Shown here: positions 30,600 through 41,652 of the stretch, piece by piece
Layout: the number at the start of each line of letters is the position of its first letter
How positions within the stretch are numbered: position 1 is the stretch's first letter
Source: Tolypocladium sp. Sup5 PDA-1
Taxonomy: Eukaryota > Ascomycota > Sordariomycetes > Hypocreales > Ophiocordycipitaceae
Direction of reading: 5' to 3'
DNA: 64,000 nucleotides
Assembly (NCBI GenBank): GCA_000750105.3
Contig: JPHH03000044.1
Coordinates: 62,001-126,000 of the forward strand
Notes under the pieces: generated by a model
What the model saw: the letters and a program-made list of their open reading frames with translations, nothing else
What the model was told of the DNA's origin: nothing
Databases searched by the model: none
Made by a program: the position numbers and the translations under genes

Positions 30600-31269
30600 A
30601 TGTTCAAAAAGGAGTAGGCCGATTCACCGAACCCCTCTGAAAAGGCTCCAGCCCCTAACCACCAGCCGCAGCATCCAAGCTGCCCCGAAGCAGAAGCTCA
30701 AGTCGTCGGCCCAGCGCTCGCTCCGCCAGTCCCTCCTCTCGACGTACCCTCTCCTCACGCCGCACATCGACGAGATCCTGCCGAAAAAGGCCTCCCTCGC
30801 GAGCATGAAGCTGCCCGACCGCAACACGCTGTACGTGCTCGACACCGAGCCGCTCTTCTACCAGGACGCCCACGCCGCCATCCTGCCGCACCTGCGCCTC
30901 GTGCACCGCTTCCCGCAGGGCTTCCCGACCGTGCGCATCGACCGCGGCGCCATCCGCTTCGTGCTCTCGGGCGCGACGCTCATGGCGCCGGGGCTGACGT
31001 CCAAGGGCGGGCGGCTGCCGGCCGAGGGCGCGGCCAAGACGCTCGAGGAGGGGCGGGAGCTGGAGCAGCGGGCCGATGCCGAGGGCCGATGGAGCAGGGA
31101 GCTCGAGAAGGGGGAGCCGGTGGTGATTATGGCGGAGGGCAAGGAGGAGGCGTGTGCGGTGGGCACGCTGGTGGTTGGGACGGACGAGGTCAAGGCCAAG
31201 GGCAAGGGGCCCGTGGTCGAGGATGCGCACTTCCTGGGCGACGGGCTGTGGAATCTGGGTCTGGATTGA
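30600..31269 (+). CDS. TMA20: TMA20 / MCT-1-like PUA-domain translation factor
   Basis: A tiny first exon (30600-30613, encoding MFKK and two bases of the next codon) joins exon 2 (30672-31269) through a 58-nt intron (GTAGGC, CCTAACC branch, CCGCAG), giving 203 residues that begin MFKKDIQAAPKQKLKSSAQR. This matches the family start MFKKE/D-I. The body has LPDRNTLYVLDTEPLFY, HLRLVHRFPQGFPTVRIDRG, FVLSGATLMAPGLTS (PUA domain, residues about 100-195) and a C-terminus HFLGDGLWNLGLD. TMA20 works with TMA22 in recycling 40S subunits and removing deacylated tRNA. A small charged insertion (EEGRELEQRADAEGRWS) sits in the PUA domain. An unspliced frame also runs upstream, but splicing restores the conserved N-terminus. 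Confidence 0.92.
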
Positions 31270-32349
31270 GGGTGCGGCTGGGGATGAGATGCACATGGAC
31301 TAGAAGGATGCTGTGATACCTGTAATATTCACGATGATGACGACGGTGGGGGATGCCGTCACGAGAAGAGCGCAGCCAGGGCACGGCTGGAGCATAGCAC
31401 GGCTGCGAGTGGGCGTTGGCCGTCACCATGAGGAATATGATATATGAGAACGAGAACGTCTGGACAAGCTGTATGCGGTCGTGTTCGCCATTAGAGCGGC
31501 CGCTTCGCACAAATTGAGCCGCCCTACGTCGTACGTGTCGAGGATATCGCCGCGCTTGCTTGTCCTCGGGAAGATGCACATGGGCGGCGTGACAAATAGC
31601 AACTTTTAACAACCGGTCAGGACCATCAGAGTCAACATTAAACAAGATTGCCAAACGAAGGCTTGTGACACGATGCTGTGAGCGTACGGGTAACGCCATA
31701 CAAGTACTTCGTACGCTCTGGCGATCGGGAAGCGCGGCGCCATCACGCAATGCATCGTCACAATAAGCAAATCCCCAGATGCGGTTACAGGGCTTTTATA
31801 TTGTGAACTGTTAAGGTCTTGCACCACAAGCACACGGTGAACCACCCTCATTTCCTCACAACGCCGGCAAATCGGGTGGCGCGACCAGCGCTTGGACGGG
31901 ATTGACATCAACCCCGGCGCAACCGGGTGATTGCAGCCCGCGGCCCAGGCAAATCAACTGCCGCCGCGGGAACGGCGCTGCAGCGGATTGAGACATGTCC
32001 ATTTCGTTTCTTTCTGCGTGATGCAGAGGGTGCCGAAGAAGTTGGAAGGGTGCCTTTGGTCCTAAAGAAGAAGAAGAAAGGCTCGGAATGACGGGTCGAG
32101 TGCGCAACTGGGCAGGGGGTAAGTCGTGATCGCCGGGCGACGATCGCAGTCTCGTGCGCGACATCAAGGCGCAAACGAAGTATAAGTTGGACGCCCGTCG
32201 CCGCGGGATTTGGGAGGAGGACGAGGTAGACGGCCAACTCTGCACACGCTCCTTTTTGATACACTACGCTCCTTTTTTGCAGGCAACTCGTGTTTCTGAA
32301 GAAGATATATCTTGATAATCGGACGTTGAACTTATACACGACCTTCACG
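31270..32349. other. Spacer upstream of the repeat precursor
   Basis: 1.08 kb, no gene seen. A GAAGAAGAAGAAA run lies near 32066-32079. The right end contains the promoter of the next gene. Confidence 0.5.
32181..32186 (+). promoter_or_regulatory. TATA box for the repeat-precursor gene
   Basis: TATAAG, about 165 bp upstream of the ATG at 32350. Confidence 0.45.
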
Positions 32350-33175
32350 ATGAAGTTTATCCAGATCTGCGCTGTTCTCGCCTCGACGGCCGCTGCCGCT
32401 CCCATCCTGGGTGTAAGTCTTCTCTCTCTCTCTCTCTCTCTCGCATGTGTATCTCTTGTGAGGACAAGGTGGCTAACGGGTATATTGACAGATCGGTGAC
32501 GACCAGACTGGCCCTCTCGTCGGCAGTGTCACGGGCATTGTGGACAAGGTCCCCGTCGTCGGCGACGTCGTGTCCAAGACGCTGGGCGGCGCGGGCGGCA
32601 ACGGGGGCGGCTTGACGGGCGGCGTCTTGCCGGGGGGTGTTGTTCGTCGGGGTGGACTGCTTGATGGTCTTAACGCTGGGGACTTGCTCAAGGGGGCTGG
32701 GCCGGCGACCGGAATTGTGCCTGGAGGCCTGGTGCCTGGCGGTATTGTGCCTGGAGGCGTTGTCCGTCGCGACGGTCTGCTTGATGGCCTTAACCCGGGT
32801 GACTTGCTCAAGGGGGGTGATGCCACGAACTTGCTCAAGGGAGTTGGGCTGGGCAACGACGTCGTGCCTGGAGGCGCGGTGCCTGGAGGCATCGTGCCGG
32901 GAGGCGTTGTACGTCGCGAAGGCCTGCTCGACGGCCTCAACCCCGGTGAGCTGCTCAAGGGTGCTGGCCCGGCCAACGGCCTCGTGCCGGGCGGCCTCGT
33001 CCCCGGCGGCGCCATCCCAGCCGGTGTTCTCCGCCGCGACGGCCTGGCCGACGGCCTCAAGCTGCCCGGCGGTGTTGCCGACGGCCTCGACGCCGGAGAC
33101 TTGCTCAAGGGCGCCGACGCGACGAGCATCCTCAAGGACCTTCCCGTCCCCAACGGCGCTGGCCTTCCCCAGTAG
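32350..33175 (+). CDS. Secreted repeat protein with dibasic (Kex2-type) sites; candidate peptide precursor
   Basis: Exons 32350-32412 and 32492-33175 (intron 79 nt, GTAAGT...TTGACAG, containing an 11-copy TC repeat) give 248 residues. A signal peptide (MKFIQICAVLASTAAAAPI) is followed by a short pro-region (GPLVGSVTGIVDKVPVVG). Four repeat units follow, each starting after an Arg-Arg pair at residues 73-74, 113-114, 162-163 and 202-203, spaced 40, 49 and 40 residues. Each unit reads like GLLDGLNPGDLLKG, then a Gly/Pro/Val segment built on VPGG (VPGGLVPGGIVPGGVV). There are no cysteines. The layout is that of KEP proteins: secreted fungal precursors cut by the Golgi protease Kex2 into related peptides, some of which become cyclic products. 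No tailoring enzyme (such as UstYa-type) lies nearby, so a structural cell-wall repeat protein is the main alternative. Confidence 0.75.
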
Positions 33176-34862
33176 CCGGGCAGCCTGTCTCGTCTCAGCA
33201 AAGATGGCCAGCTGCGAGTCCTGTTGAAGGAAATACCCCATCTCGGAGCCGGAGTCTTGAAGGAGTTTGTTGTGGTCGGCTTGTTGGAGGAGCAGTCGGC
33301 GGAGGAGTGGCGATGGACAGTGTTGGTTGTATATTTTCTGCAGAATAATCGAGTTCCGCAGTGTCGAAACCCTGAAACATCTGCTCTCTGTGTTTGTGCC
33401 GAGTAGACTCCGAAGAGAAAAGCAGTTGTTTTCGGGGGGTCCTGTAGGTGTCGGCTGCGTGCGTGCCTGGCACTCTTCTCCTCCTCTTCTTTACCTCGTG
33501 GCCTGGAACCCCAACCCTATTGCTCCTTCCCAGCTCCCACGTTTTTTTCCCCTGCGTTTACCTTGAAGGAACTTGCCTCTATCTCTCGAAACCTCCCTAC
33601 CTTCGAACCTTTCCCGACCGCTAGCACACTCCTGTCGAATCGGCTGCTGTTTGCCTTGCGCCGTGGCTCTGCTGCGGAAACCCCTGTGCCTCGTGTACGC
33701 CGTGTTCTACTACTTTGCGGTCGTGCCCCTGGCGGCTGGGATACTCGGGGCAAACCCTATTGGCCTTTGCCGCGAACGCGTCGTCGACATCACGAGTGGG
33801 ATCGCACTCGCGAGCTGTGAGGGCATCGCAGCCCGGTGCCTGCGGCTCGAGAGGATTGTTATGCGCGGCTTCGTTGAGCGTCATGATCGAGTCGAGCGCC
33901 GAAGCCGGATAGTAGTCAATATGGCCGTGGTAATGAAGGATGGTCGACTCGGACATGGCAGCAGCGGATGGGGGAGGACTTGAGACCGGGACCATCGAAT
34001 CCGTGGATACCACTAGGTAGGTCCCGCCCTATATTAAGCACCTCCCCCTCGACATGGCGTGCATTGGGACTCGGTGGAGCGAACCCGTAGGATATAGAAC
34101 CACGGTTTCTCCACGTTAACCGAATATATCCGGCGCAGTTACATTACTTCCGCTAAAGCATCGTCCCTAGAAGCTTGCGTTCGGCTAGACGTTATATTAC
34201 AACTACCTATCGTATTAGCAGTGTAAATAGTAGTTAGTGGTAAGCCGCTTAATAAACTTCTCCCCCAAATAGTACAAGTATCCCCAAGCGGAGAACCAAG
34301 GGTCCCGTACCCTCCGTAAACTTTACTTTCCCTTCTATTTTATGTTTTAATCGCCGGTATATCTGTTCTCGGTAGGTCCAGAGATAGTCCTACAGAGCGT
34401 AGCGCTTAACTGTCTAGACTGGCTAACCGTCCCTCTGGAGGATGGTATGCGCCACACACCCCTGGTCTTCCTTAAGCATACTTAAGCATAAGGTAATCGA
34501 GGAAACGCGATGCATGTCCCTCTACGATCTTTTAGAGGATTGGATCCTCTGAAGGATTGTAAGCGACTTACGCCCCCCTTCCACGACTCAGACGAGGCCC
34601 TGACCCCCAGTGCAAAACAACATCCGAAACCTACGAAACCACAGTTTCACGATACCGGAGCACTGCCGCGACTTTGAAACCCGCACGTGTTTTCCATCCC
34701 ACCTCAAAATGTGACTACTTCCCCAGTGCCCTAAGGTCTGATCTCTCTCGTCTTTCTTTCCTCTCTGCATCGGCCGGCCCGCAATTTCAGACTCTTATTT
34801 GTTTTTCCCTATAATTACTTGTTCCTGCCATTGTTCTTGCATATCCCCCCAAATTTGACAAA
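33176..34862. other. Spacer with an AT-rich, possibly decayed block
   Basis: Holds the 3' flank of the repeat precursor, the doubtful frame above, and from about 34010 to 34580 an AT-rich stretch free of long frames (with a tandem CTTAAGCATA pair near 34475). The last 100 bp are a C/T-rich leader for the next gene. Confidence 0.45.
33621..34013 (-). CDS. Doubtful small open frame
   Basis: A 130-codon frame (first ATG 34013 region; a better-placed Met begins SESTILHYHGHIDYY). Its first 60 codons favour C/G in third position, as real genes here do, and read protein-like (ALDSIMTLNEAAHNNPLEP). No family resemblance, no clear promoter, and an open frame overlaps it on the other strand. It may be the remnant of a gene next to the AT-rich block on its upstream side. 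Confidence 0.25.
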   Translation of the reverse strand: MVSTDSMVPVSSPPPSAAAMSESTILHYHGHIDYYPASALDSIMTLNEAAHNNPLEPQAPGCDALTARECDPTRDVDDAFAAKANRVCPEYPSRQGHDRKVVEHGVHEAQGFPQQSHGARQTAADSTGVC

Positions 34863-35978
34863 ATGTTCCAGTTAAAAAGTACGGCTCTGTCAGTACTATT
34901 TGTGCTCGCAGTCCTCTGCATATGCCTCGGTGAAGCCGCTCCCCAGAAGAACCAAGGCGGAAATGGCGGTGCTTCAGGAGGAGGCAAAAATGGTACACGA
35001 CAAACCGCACAAGAGAAGGCGGCGCAAAAACCAGGTGGTGTTTCCACCGCCAAAGATGGCTCGACCACGCTCGACCAAACCGTCCAGATCAAGTAAGTGT
35101 CACTGTCTCTCAGTTTTGCGGTACAATGGCAATCGAACTAACCCATGCCGATCAGTGGCCTTGACATCCGATATAGAGTTAGCGCTCCCGCCGACCAATT
35201 CACTACAACTTCGGGTGTGCAGGGTGGCGCCGCCGCGCCCAACACTGCTGGTGCCATTGGCATGAACGTATTGCTCCACGGCGATGGAGGCACGTCTTTC
35301 TTCGACTTCCCCAACCAAGGCGTCAATGCCAACCTCATGGGCGTCGCGGTCCTCGCTCCCGACAAAAACCTTAAATGGGGCGGTGCCGACAGGAACGGTC
35401 AGCAGCGGCCAGACGGCGTCGCTCACTCACAAGCCGTTGCCGATCTTGTTACGCAAGAGCTCCCCAAGGTTGTCGCTTTCAATAAATCAAATGTCTTCTT
35501 CACGGGCGTCAGCGGTGGCTCTCTCACGCTCTCTGGCTTCTTCATGCCGGCCCACATGGGCAATTTCCCCAACACAGGAGTGCTGCTCAACTGCGGTGGT
35601 CTGGCTCCTCAAGTGGACTTCACGCCCGAAGCTGCGGCGGCCATGGCGAACACTCGAATTCACTTCCAGTCAACTACCAAGGAACTCAAGTCGCTGCAAG
35701 GATCCATCCCTCAGTCCGTTCAGGCATATGAACAGGCCGGTACGAAAGCTGGGCTGAGCAACCTGCAGATAAATGCACTTCAGACGGTGGATAACTCTCC
35801 GAATGGCGGACATTGTGCATTCGACGGGAAGGGATTCGTCAGCGGTGTGCAGCTCATGGCTGACAACTTTCAGAACATCATGCTTCCCGGTGCTAGTGGC
35901 CAGGTTACCGGGATTGGTAATGTGAATAACGGAGTAGTAGGAAAGGAAAAACTGCAATTTGCCAAAGGAGGCAAATAG
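34863..35978 (+). CDS. Secreted alpha/beta hydrolase (esterase-like)
   Basis: Exons 34863-35092 and 35156-35978 (intron 63 nt, GTAAGT, GAACTAACCC branch, GATCAG) give 350 residues. A signal peptide (STALSVLFVLAVLCICLGEA) is followed by a Gly/Asn/Lys-rich linker, then the catalytic domain starting NGLDIRYRVSAP. The nucleophile elbow GVSGGSLTL places Ser at about residue 196; MNVLLHGDGG is the likely oxyanion strand and GGHCAFDG supplies a probable catalytic His at about residue 296. This resembles fungal secreted proteins often mislabelled 'cyclin-like F-box' in databases; the sequence here shows a hydrolase. Substrate unknown; similarity in layout to PHB-depolymerase/feruloyl-esterase relatives is only general. 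Confidence 0.78.
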
Positions 35979-36291
35979 TAGTATTGCAAAGTTGGAATCC
36001 ATTTCGAAATACTATTCAATGGTAAACTTGCCTACACGCCCTATGACGGGGATACATCGGTCGTGTCTCGACTATCAAGGCCGTTTTACGTCCGACGACT
36101 GCTCTGGTTGATGCTACGGGTGTGTAAAATGGTTGGTGACGGTTGGCAGGTTACTGGCTATTACTTTAGTCTCGATAGTCACGTTCTTTCAAGTCACGAC
36201 CACGCTTTGGAGGTCAAGGGTGCGTATTTGTCACTGGCCTACTTCTAAGATAAAGGAGGTCCATCTTCTCAATGAGTCAACGCCCTCGTGC
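35979..36291. other. Convergent spacer
   Basis: 313 bp of 3' flank for both neighbours. No gene seen. Confidence 0.5.
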
Positions 36292-37581
36292 TCACTGCTT
36301 CTGTGCCTGAGTTTGAGCCTCCTTTTCTGCCTTGGCGTGCATATGCTCTACATATCTCGCATTCTGTCGTATCATGGCTGCCTCACCCACCTTGTCTTTA
36401 TACTTGTTGACAAAGTCAACGACATTCTCAAACAAGTAAAAGCCATCCTCGTCCTTGAATCCCTCAGGGAGCACCCCGTAGCTCTCGTCGTCCTCAAGAA
36501 TGATCCTCTTCAGAGCCTTCACCAGGCATGACCGATAATGGATTGCCTCAGGATCAGACTGCTGCGGCAGCGGGATCGAGCCCTTGATGAGTTTGTTCCA
36601 GATGGTTTCCTTCTGCTTCTCCAGCAGAAAAGCATCGCGGCGGGCCTTGAACTCGGCCTCGACGTTGAACCGGGCGAATGCTTCCTTGGTGATTTCCTCT
36701 CGAGAGGTTCGCCGCTCCGGGAACCGCCCGGCGCTGCGGCACTGCACGACGAACTCGTCAAAGAAGCTTCGGAACACGGGTCGCTGCTGCATGCGTCTGC
36801 GGTCGTTGGACTTGAGTTTCTCTAGGTCCTCTGCCGAGGCGTCCTTGCGGTCCTGTGCCGGCTTCAACGGTGGCACCGAAAACATTCGGCACTGGGCAAC
36901 GTATTCATACATTGCCTGCGCGTCTTCGAAGGGCTCCTCGAAATAGTTGCCAGTCGGGAGGCCAACAAATTCAAGAACTTCGCATGGCTCCGAGGTCAGG
37001 AATACCTTGGCCCTGCTCTTGTTTGTCTGCTCAATCTCAGGAACGCGCAGCCAGAGAGCACCGTCGTCCACGGTCAGGCCATAGGGTCTCATGATGGATC
37101 CCAGAATGCTCCAGATGTCGCCGTGTCCGTGCTTGAAGAGCATCCACTCCATATCTTTGACAGAACTGAAGATTTGAATGTCAACTTGGATGTACTTGTC
37201 TTCTGCATGCTCGCCCTTAGATTCAATTTCTGGTACTGAAGTGTTGCTCTCAGGAGCGGGTGTTGGTTCCAAAGTTGGCCACGAAAGAGCCAGATTCGAC
37301 GATGCACCCTGGCTGACTATGTATCTGGTAGCACCGAGAGCTTTGGCCACTGTGGACAAACCCTCATGTTCTTCGGTGCTTGTGCCGTCCTTTGGGCAAG
37401 CCAGCAGGATGTCAATGTCTCCGAAATTTTGCTTGCCGGGGCCGTCTATGGGAGATGCTACATGGACGTAGAGTTCTTGCAGGATTGCTTGGCAGCGGCC
37501 TTTGACGGTTTCGTAGACATCTTTGGGCATGCGTGGGGTGTATAGGGCATTCTCGCCCGAGCTGAATGCGGAGCCGCCCAT
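36292..37581 (-). CDS. Nucleotidyltransferase-fold protein
   Basis: A single exon of 429 residues from the ATG at 37581. Residues 53-60 read FGDIDILL, the G-x-D-x-D-type motif of the polymerase-beta nucleotidyltransferase fold (Asp55 and Asp57 as likely metal ligands). A third acidic residue may be in YIQVDIQIF, as expected for the motif h-x-D-h after the first pair. Later conserved-looking blocks: LFKHGHGDIWSILGSIMRPYGL, RVFLTSEP-like strand, and a charged helical C-terminus ending HMHAKAEKEAQTQAQKQ. Members in fungi are uncharacterised; target could be RNA, tRNA or a small molecule. No signal peptide. Confidence 0.72.
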   Translation of the reverse strand: MGGSAFSSGENALYTPRMPKDVYETVKGRCQAILQELYVHVASPIDGPGKQNFGDIDILLACPKDGTSTEEHEGLSTVAKALGATRYIVSQGASSNLALSWPTLEPTPAPESNTSVPEIESKGEHAEDKYIQVDIQIFSSVKDMEWMLFKHGHGDIWSILGSIMRPYGLTVDDGALWLRVPEIEQTNKSRAKVFLTSEPCEVLEFVGLPTGNYFEEPFEDAQAMYEYVAQCRMFSVPPLKPAQDRKDASAEDLEKLKSNDRRRMQQRPVFRSFFDEFVVQCRSAGRFPERRTSREEITKEAFARFNVEAEFKARRDAFLLEKQKETIWNKLIKGSIPLPQQSDPEAIHYRSCLVKALKRIILEDDESYGVLPEGFKDEDGFYLFENVVDFVNKYKDKVGEAAMIRQNARYVEHMHAKAEKEAQTQAQKQ

Positions 37582-40500
37582 CTTGTTGGCTTGTGAGTTT
37601 CTTGTGTGGTATTGTAGAGTCGAGGAAAAGTAGCTAGAGATTTGAATCCTTTCTGTCAGTTATATATCTTCCCTTTGGATAAGAGAGAGAGTAGCACACG
37701 GGAAAGATGGTCTGAGAGCCACGGACAAAGGCATCCTTTGCGACGTGATCAGGGCATCAGGCGATCATAGTGATATGCCTGGGGGGCGGAAGGGGAGAAT
37801 AGGGGGTAAATCTCTAGTGCCACAGTGTGTATGCTTTGGAGTATGTTGCCAGGCAATGCAGAGGGTTCTCTGTTGTCAACTCTTCAACCCTTGGTCTTGT
37901 GCTGGCGAACGGGGGCTCCTGGCAGGAAGACGGGAGGAGTGGAAACCGCACAAGTATATCAGCCGTGCACAGAGCCGGTACTGACTTACCGGCTTGAAAC
38001 TTCTTGCTTCAAGATTGTAGCAAGTTATGGATTTGATGATCCCGTCGAGATCTTGAGGAGCGTTGAAGCTTGCTCTCTGCGTGTTCTAAAGATGGCCACC
38101 ACGGTGCTTGGATCTGACACTGCTTGGTTGAAACATGAAAGAGGAACGATTCAAATGTAAGAATAGTGTTGAAACGTAAAATATCGTGCTTTTGACGTTA
38201 TTACAGCGTCAGGTGTGACTGTGCGGCTGGTGGAATTGCTGAAGCGGCGAACACGTCATCCCGAGAGGAGTCACTGGATCAGGCTCAACGCATGCATCCG
38301 AGATGATGCTTTCGTGAGCACACAGATTTCCTGAATCTAACAGTCAGCTCCTTGATTCTTTTGGCGATAGACAGGACATCTGACGTGCTTGGAGATGGTG
38401 CTGATGGCTGGCGTTCCAGGCTTCCCCAAACCGAGCACAGGAGCCCAAGCTGATTGCGAGGAACCGTAAGCAATGAAGAGATTGAAAGATGCAGTCTCCG
38501 AACGACAGAGACGTCTTCTCGTAGCTAGAGCCTTGTCAAGGGGAGACTTGCTGCGCTGTTGACCCGGGTGGCAAGATCTCGGGCTGGCTTCGCGGAGTTG
38601 AGTCAGGCGGTGACAGCACGCCTTCAAACGGAGGGCGCCGGGCTCATGACGATGCGAACTTTTGAAGCAGAAGAAGCAGAAGATTGTAATGAGAACAATC
38701 AACACTTTTTGTTGGAACAGAGAGGTGCCCGGCCGTGTGCGGGAGCCGTTGCTGCTGCTGGGGTGGGTGTTGTGGAAGATGACAAAGAGTGGCTAAAGTG
38801 GCACCTGGTGTTGATTTTCTATTCGCTTGGCCCAGCCTCCAAACACGGCTTGGGAGGCAGGTGCCAACCACCAGTAGATCTGGGGTGCCAGAACCGGACG
38901 GCGTTGTCCACAATTGCTCATTTTTAACGGCTCCAAGATATATTTCAATAAAATGTACGGCAAATAGTGTGTTTCTAGGTTTATTATTGTAGCTTAGCCT
39001 GGGCTGGTTTGGTAGGCAAGGGACTGCGATTAGCTGGATCCTATTGATGGCGAGAGCATCGGTCTGGCTGGATGCCAACGTTATCGTTGTATTGGATCTT
39101 TTGTGCTTCTGCAAGGCATGGTGAACTTGAAGATGAGCCAAAATGCGTGGCAAGATGCCGTCGTCTGTCGCAGAACAGATCTACAGAACCTGGGTCTGCA
39201 GGGATAATACGCTAGGGGATGCGTTTCATCATGAAGTTTCCGGGGCCCCTTTTACCCCGTACAGAACCCTGAACTTGCAGTGTATACTTCTCCTTTCCTC
39301 ATTAAATGCCTGCAAGACAGGAGGCTTCGATCCTGCAGCCTGAGCTTGCTGGGGGTTGTAGCACTCGTTCGGTGCCCGCCGGCTGGGGTTTCGTTCGGCA
39401 TCAACTCGTGCTGCGTTTGCTTTCGTTCGACACATAGATCCTTTTTGTACGGCTTTGGTCTTGAGGAGAGCTGCGGTAGTGTTCGTAGGGAACTTTGAAA
39501 GGAAAGCTGGGGATGCTTACCTGCGAGCACTCGGTTCATGTATTATTGTTCGTCTTCTCTCGGATACTGTGTGTTTGCTACTGCTTCCAGTGCTGTCGAC
39601 AGCCAAGTCATGTCATATTTGCAAATCTGCCCGAGCTAGCTCCCAACGAGATCAGAGAAGGTTAAACTGGAGTAGGGTCACTCGGGACGACTCAAATCCA
39701 GAGCTGCAGGATTCCATAGAGGCTTTCTTGAAGTAGATTCCGGGCTTCCAGGCTCCAGGCGGTGGGTAGCATCATGGTCTTCGGGGAAGCGCTTGCGGCC
39801 ACGTCGAACTGTTGAGCACAGGGCAGCCACGGGAGGGATCGATTTTGGCCGAGAAGATCTCTTGTCCGATCCGGAGGGTAAAACGATGCCATTATTGGAC
39901 AAGCTCAGGGCAGATGAATAGAAATTCTGTAGATTCGAGTAAGAACAGAACCACTGGAGGAGTGGTCTGCGTGCTGCCACCCACTGTAGTTTACTGCCGA
40001 GCCCTCGGACATGCACCCGGCCGTTCTGCTGCCACCCCGCCAAGAAACGCGCCCAAAGTGCTCCAACTTCGCTCGCTTGCCACAGTCTGCAGTATCTATT
40101 ACCTCTGAATTAAAAGCTGCATCCGATGGGCCAGGACCATTTGGATATTTTAACATCCTGATTCTTTTGGATTCAGGGGTAGCGAAGCATGCCGATGCTA
40201 CCACTTCCAAACCGTGTTTGCTAACACACTAAAGTCATCAGCCGTATTGGCACAACTGTATACATCTCTTCTCAGCCGGTTACCAGCTTTTCCAATGCTT
40301 CTATTGTGTAATTCAGTGCGAGGTACCAAGTTGAAATCAAGCGTGCTGGCACCGATCGTCCTCGGCCCTCAGGGCAAGGGCTATCCACGGCCGCGTGACC
40401 TATTACGTCTCCTCCTTTGGCTGACACTGATTCACAAGCAATGTTTTGTACTGAAGAAATGAATTAGGGAAGGGTTGGGTGTGGGGTGGTGGTTCCAGGC

Positions 40501-41293
40501 CCAGCCTGCTGGATCCATTGCGTCATGTGGCCCATGGTGATCACGAAGCGTACAGCTCCAACTGGCTTCCTCTGAGCAAATAGCGGTGAGAGTCAGTGTG
40601 AATATGTTTGCATCTTACTATTGTTCACCCCGTACTGTTCCAGGGGAAGTTTGCTTGACGATAGCGCTGCCTGCCTCCCGGCACACCCCCGGGTGATTCC
40701 TGTGCAGACAAGGTCACTGGCCCAGCAACACTACAGACTCTGGATTTCTTCACGCGTCGGTGTTTGAAAATATCAAACAGAGAGCAGAGGAATCTCTGGA
40801 AGGCAGAAACTTTGTTTTTCGTATGATATGGCTCGTAGCAGGAGGGTGAAGCTGGATGGTTGCCCCCGAGGACTGCCAGGCACTCGGCCACTAGGCATAA
40901 TCAACACCACATCTTGCCACAACCTCGTATACTCTCGCCTATCACCTGCACAATCTTAGTCCAATGCATACTGATGGCCTCCGAGGCACGGCTGCCGACA
41001 AAAGGGGTCAGCAGACCGAGGAGGGCCGCCATCGGCCACCCCCCCGGCCCAACTCTCGCTCGAAAACAGGGAACAGAGCCGTATTATCAGCACAACTGAA
41101 TCACATCCACTCATTTGCTATTGTTAGATGCTCATTCACTGTTTCCCCGGCCGCCGTTGCTGCCTGGTGGCTCAGGGCGCCCTCCTCCGCCCGCGGCTAT
41201 AAATACCCCCTCCTCCCCCCGTTCCAACTTCCTCTTTCTTTCCTCCTCTTCATCATACAACCTCGCAGCATACATCCAACTTCACTTCCATAT
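37582..41293. other. 3.7-kb gene-poor region
   Basis: No supportable gene. Many short frames on both strands (for example 38560-38930, 39680-40210) lack codon bias, start context and family resemblance. The right end holds the promoter of the small gene at 41294. Confidence 0.45.
41198..41205 (+). promoter_or_regulatory. TATA box for the small spliced gene
   Basis: A consensus TATAAATA 96 bp before the ATG at 41294, followed by a C/T-rich leader (CCCCTCCTCCCCCCGTTCC). It is one of the best core promoters in the window. Confidence 0.6.
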
Positions 41294-41652
41294 ATGGGTC
41301 CTTACTATTCGGTCTACTTCATAAAGAGCTCCCCTCAGCGCTCCTTCTCATACAGGCGCCCGGCATTTATAGAACTGGTAAGTTGTCATCTTTTCTTTGA
41401 TTCATGTGCAAGTCACCGCGAGACACCACTCCCTACTTGCCAAGTCCACCACGCTTCATTTGACGTCCTTATTCCTTCATCGTTTGATACCGAGCTGACT
41501 TGGGCATTTGCCCATAACAGGGTATGGTCATGGCGCGGCCCCAAGATGGCGACGTGATCGAACTGCTCCTCGATGATGAAGGCAGACAGAACATCGAACT
41601 CCACAACGAGGACGGGGAGACACTGCGGTGCTTGGGCTCGTCGAAAGCCTGA
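41294..41652 (+). CDS. Small uncharacterised spliced gene, possibly a remnant
   Basis: Exon 1 (41294-41377, starting MGPYYSVYFIKSS) and exon 2 (41521-41652) join in phase 0 across a 143-nt intron (GTAAGT, GAGCTGACTT branch, CATAACAG), giving 71 residues. The second part reads MVMARPQDGDVIELLLDDE, then GRQNIELHNEDGETLRCL, an acidic segment. A strong TATA box and pyrimidine leader precede it. It is followed by about 1.5 kb of broken coding sequence on the same strand, so this may be the 5' end of a formerly longer gene whose frame now ends at 41652. Family not recognised. Confidence 0.45.

Noticed and set aside
30298..30671. Unspliced upstream extension of the TMA20 frame
   Set aside because: It has no homology-like content and would replace the conserved MFKK start restored by the 58-nt intron.
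40964..41557. 197-codon plus-strand frame
   Set aside because: It runs through a TATA box, a pyrimidine leader and a good intron of the small gene at 41294, so it is not a coding unit.
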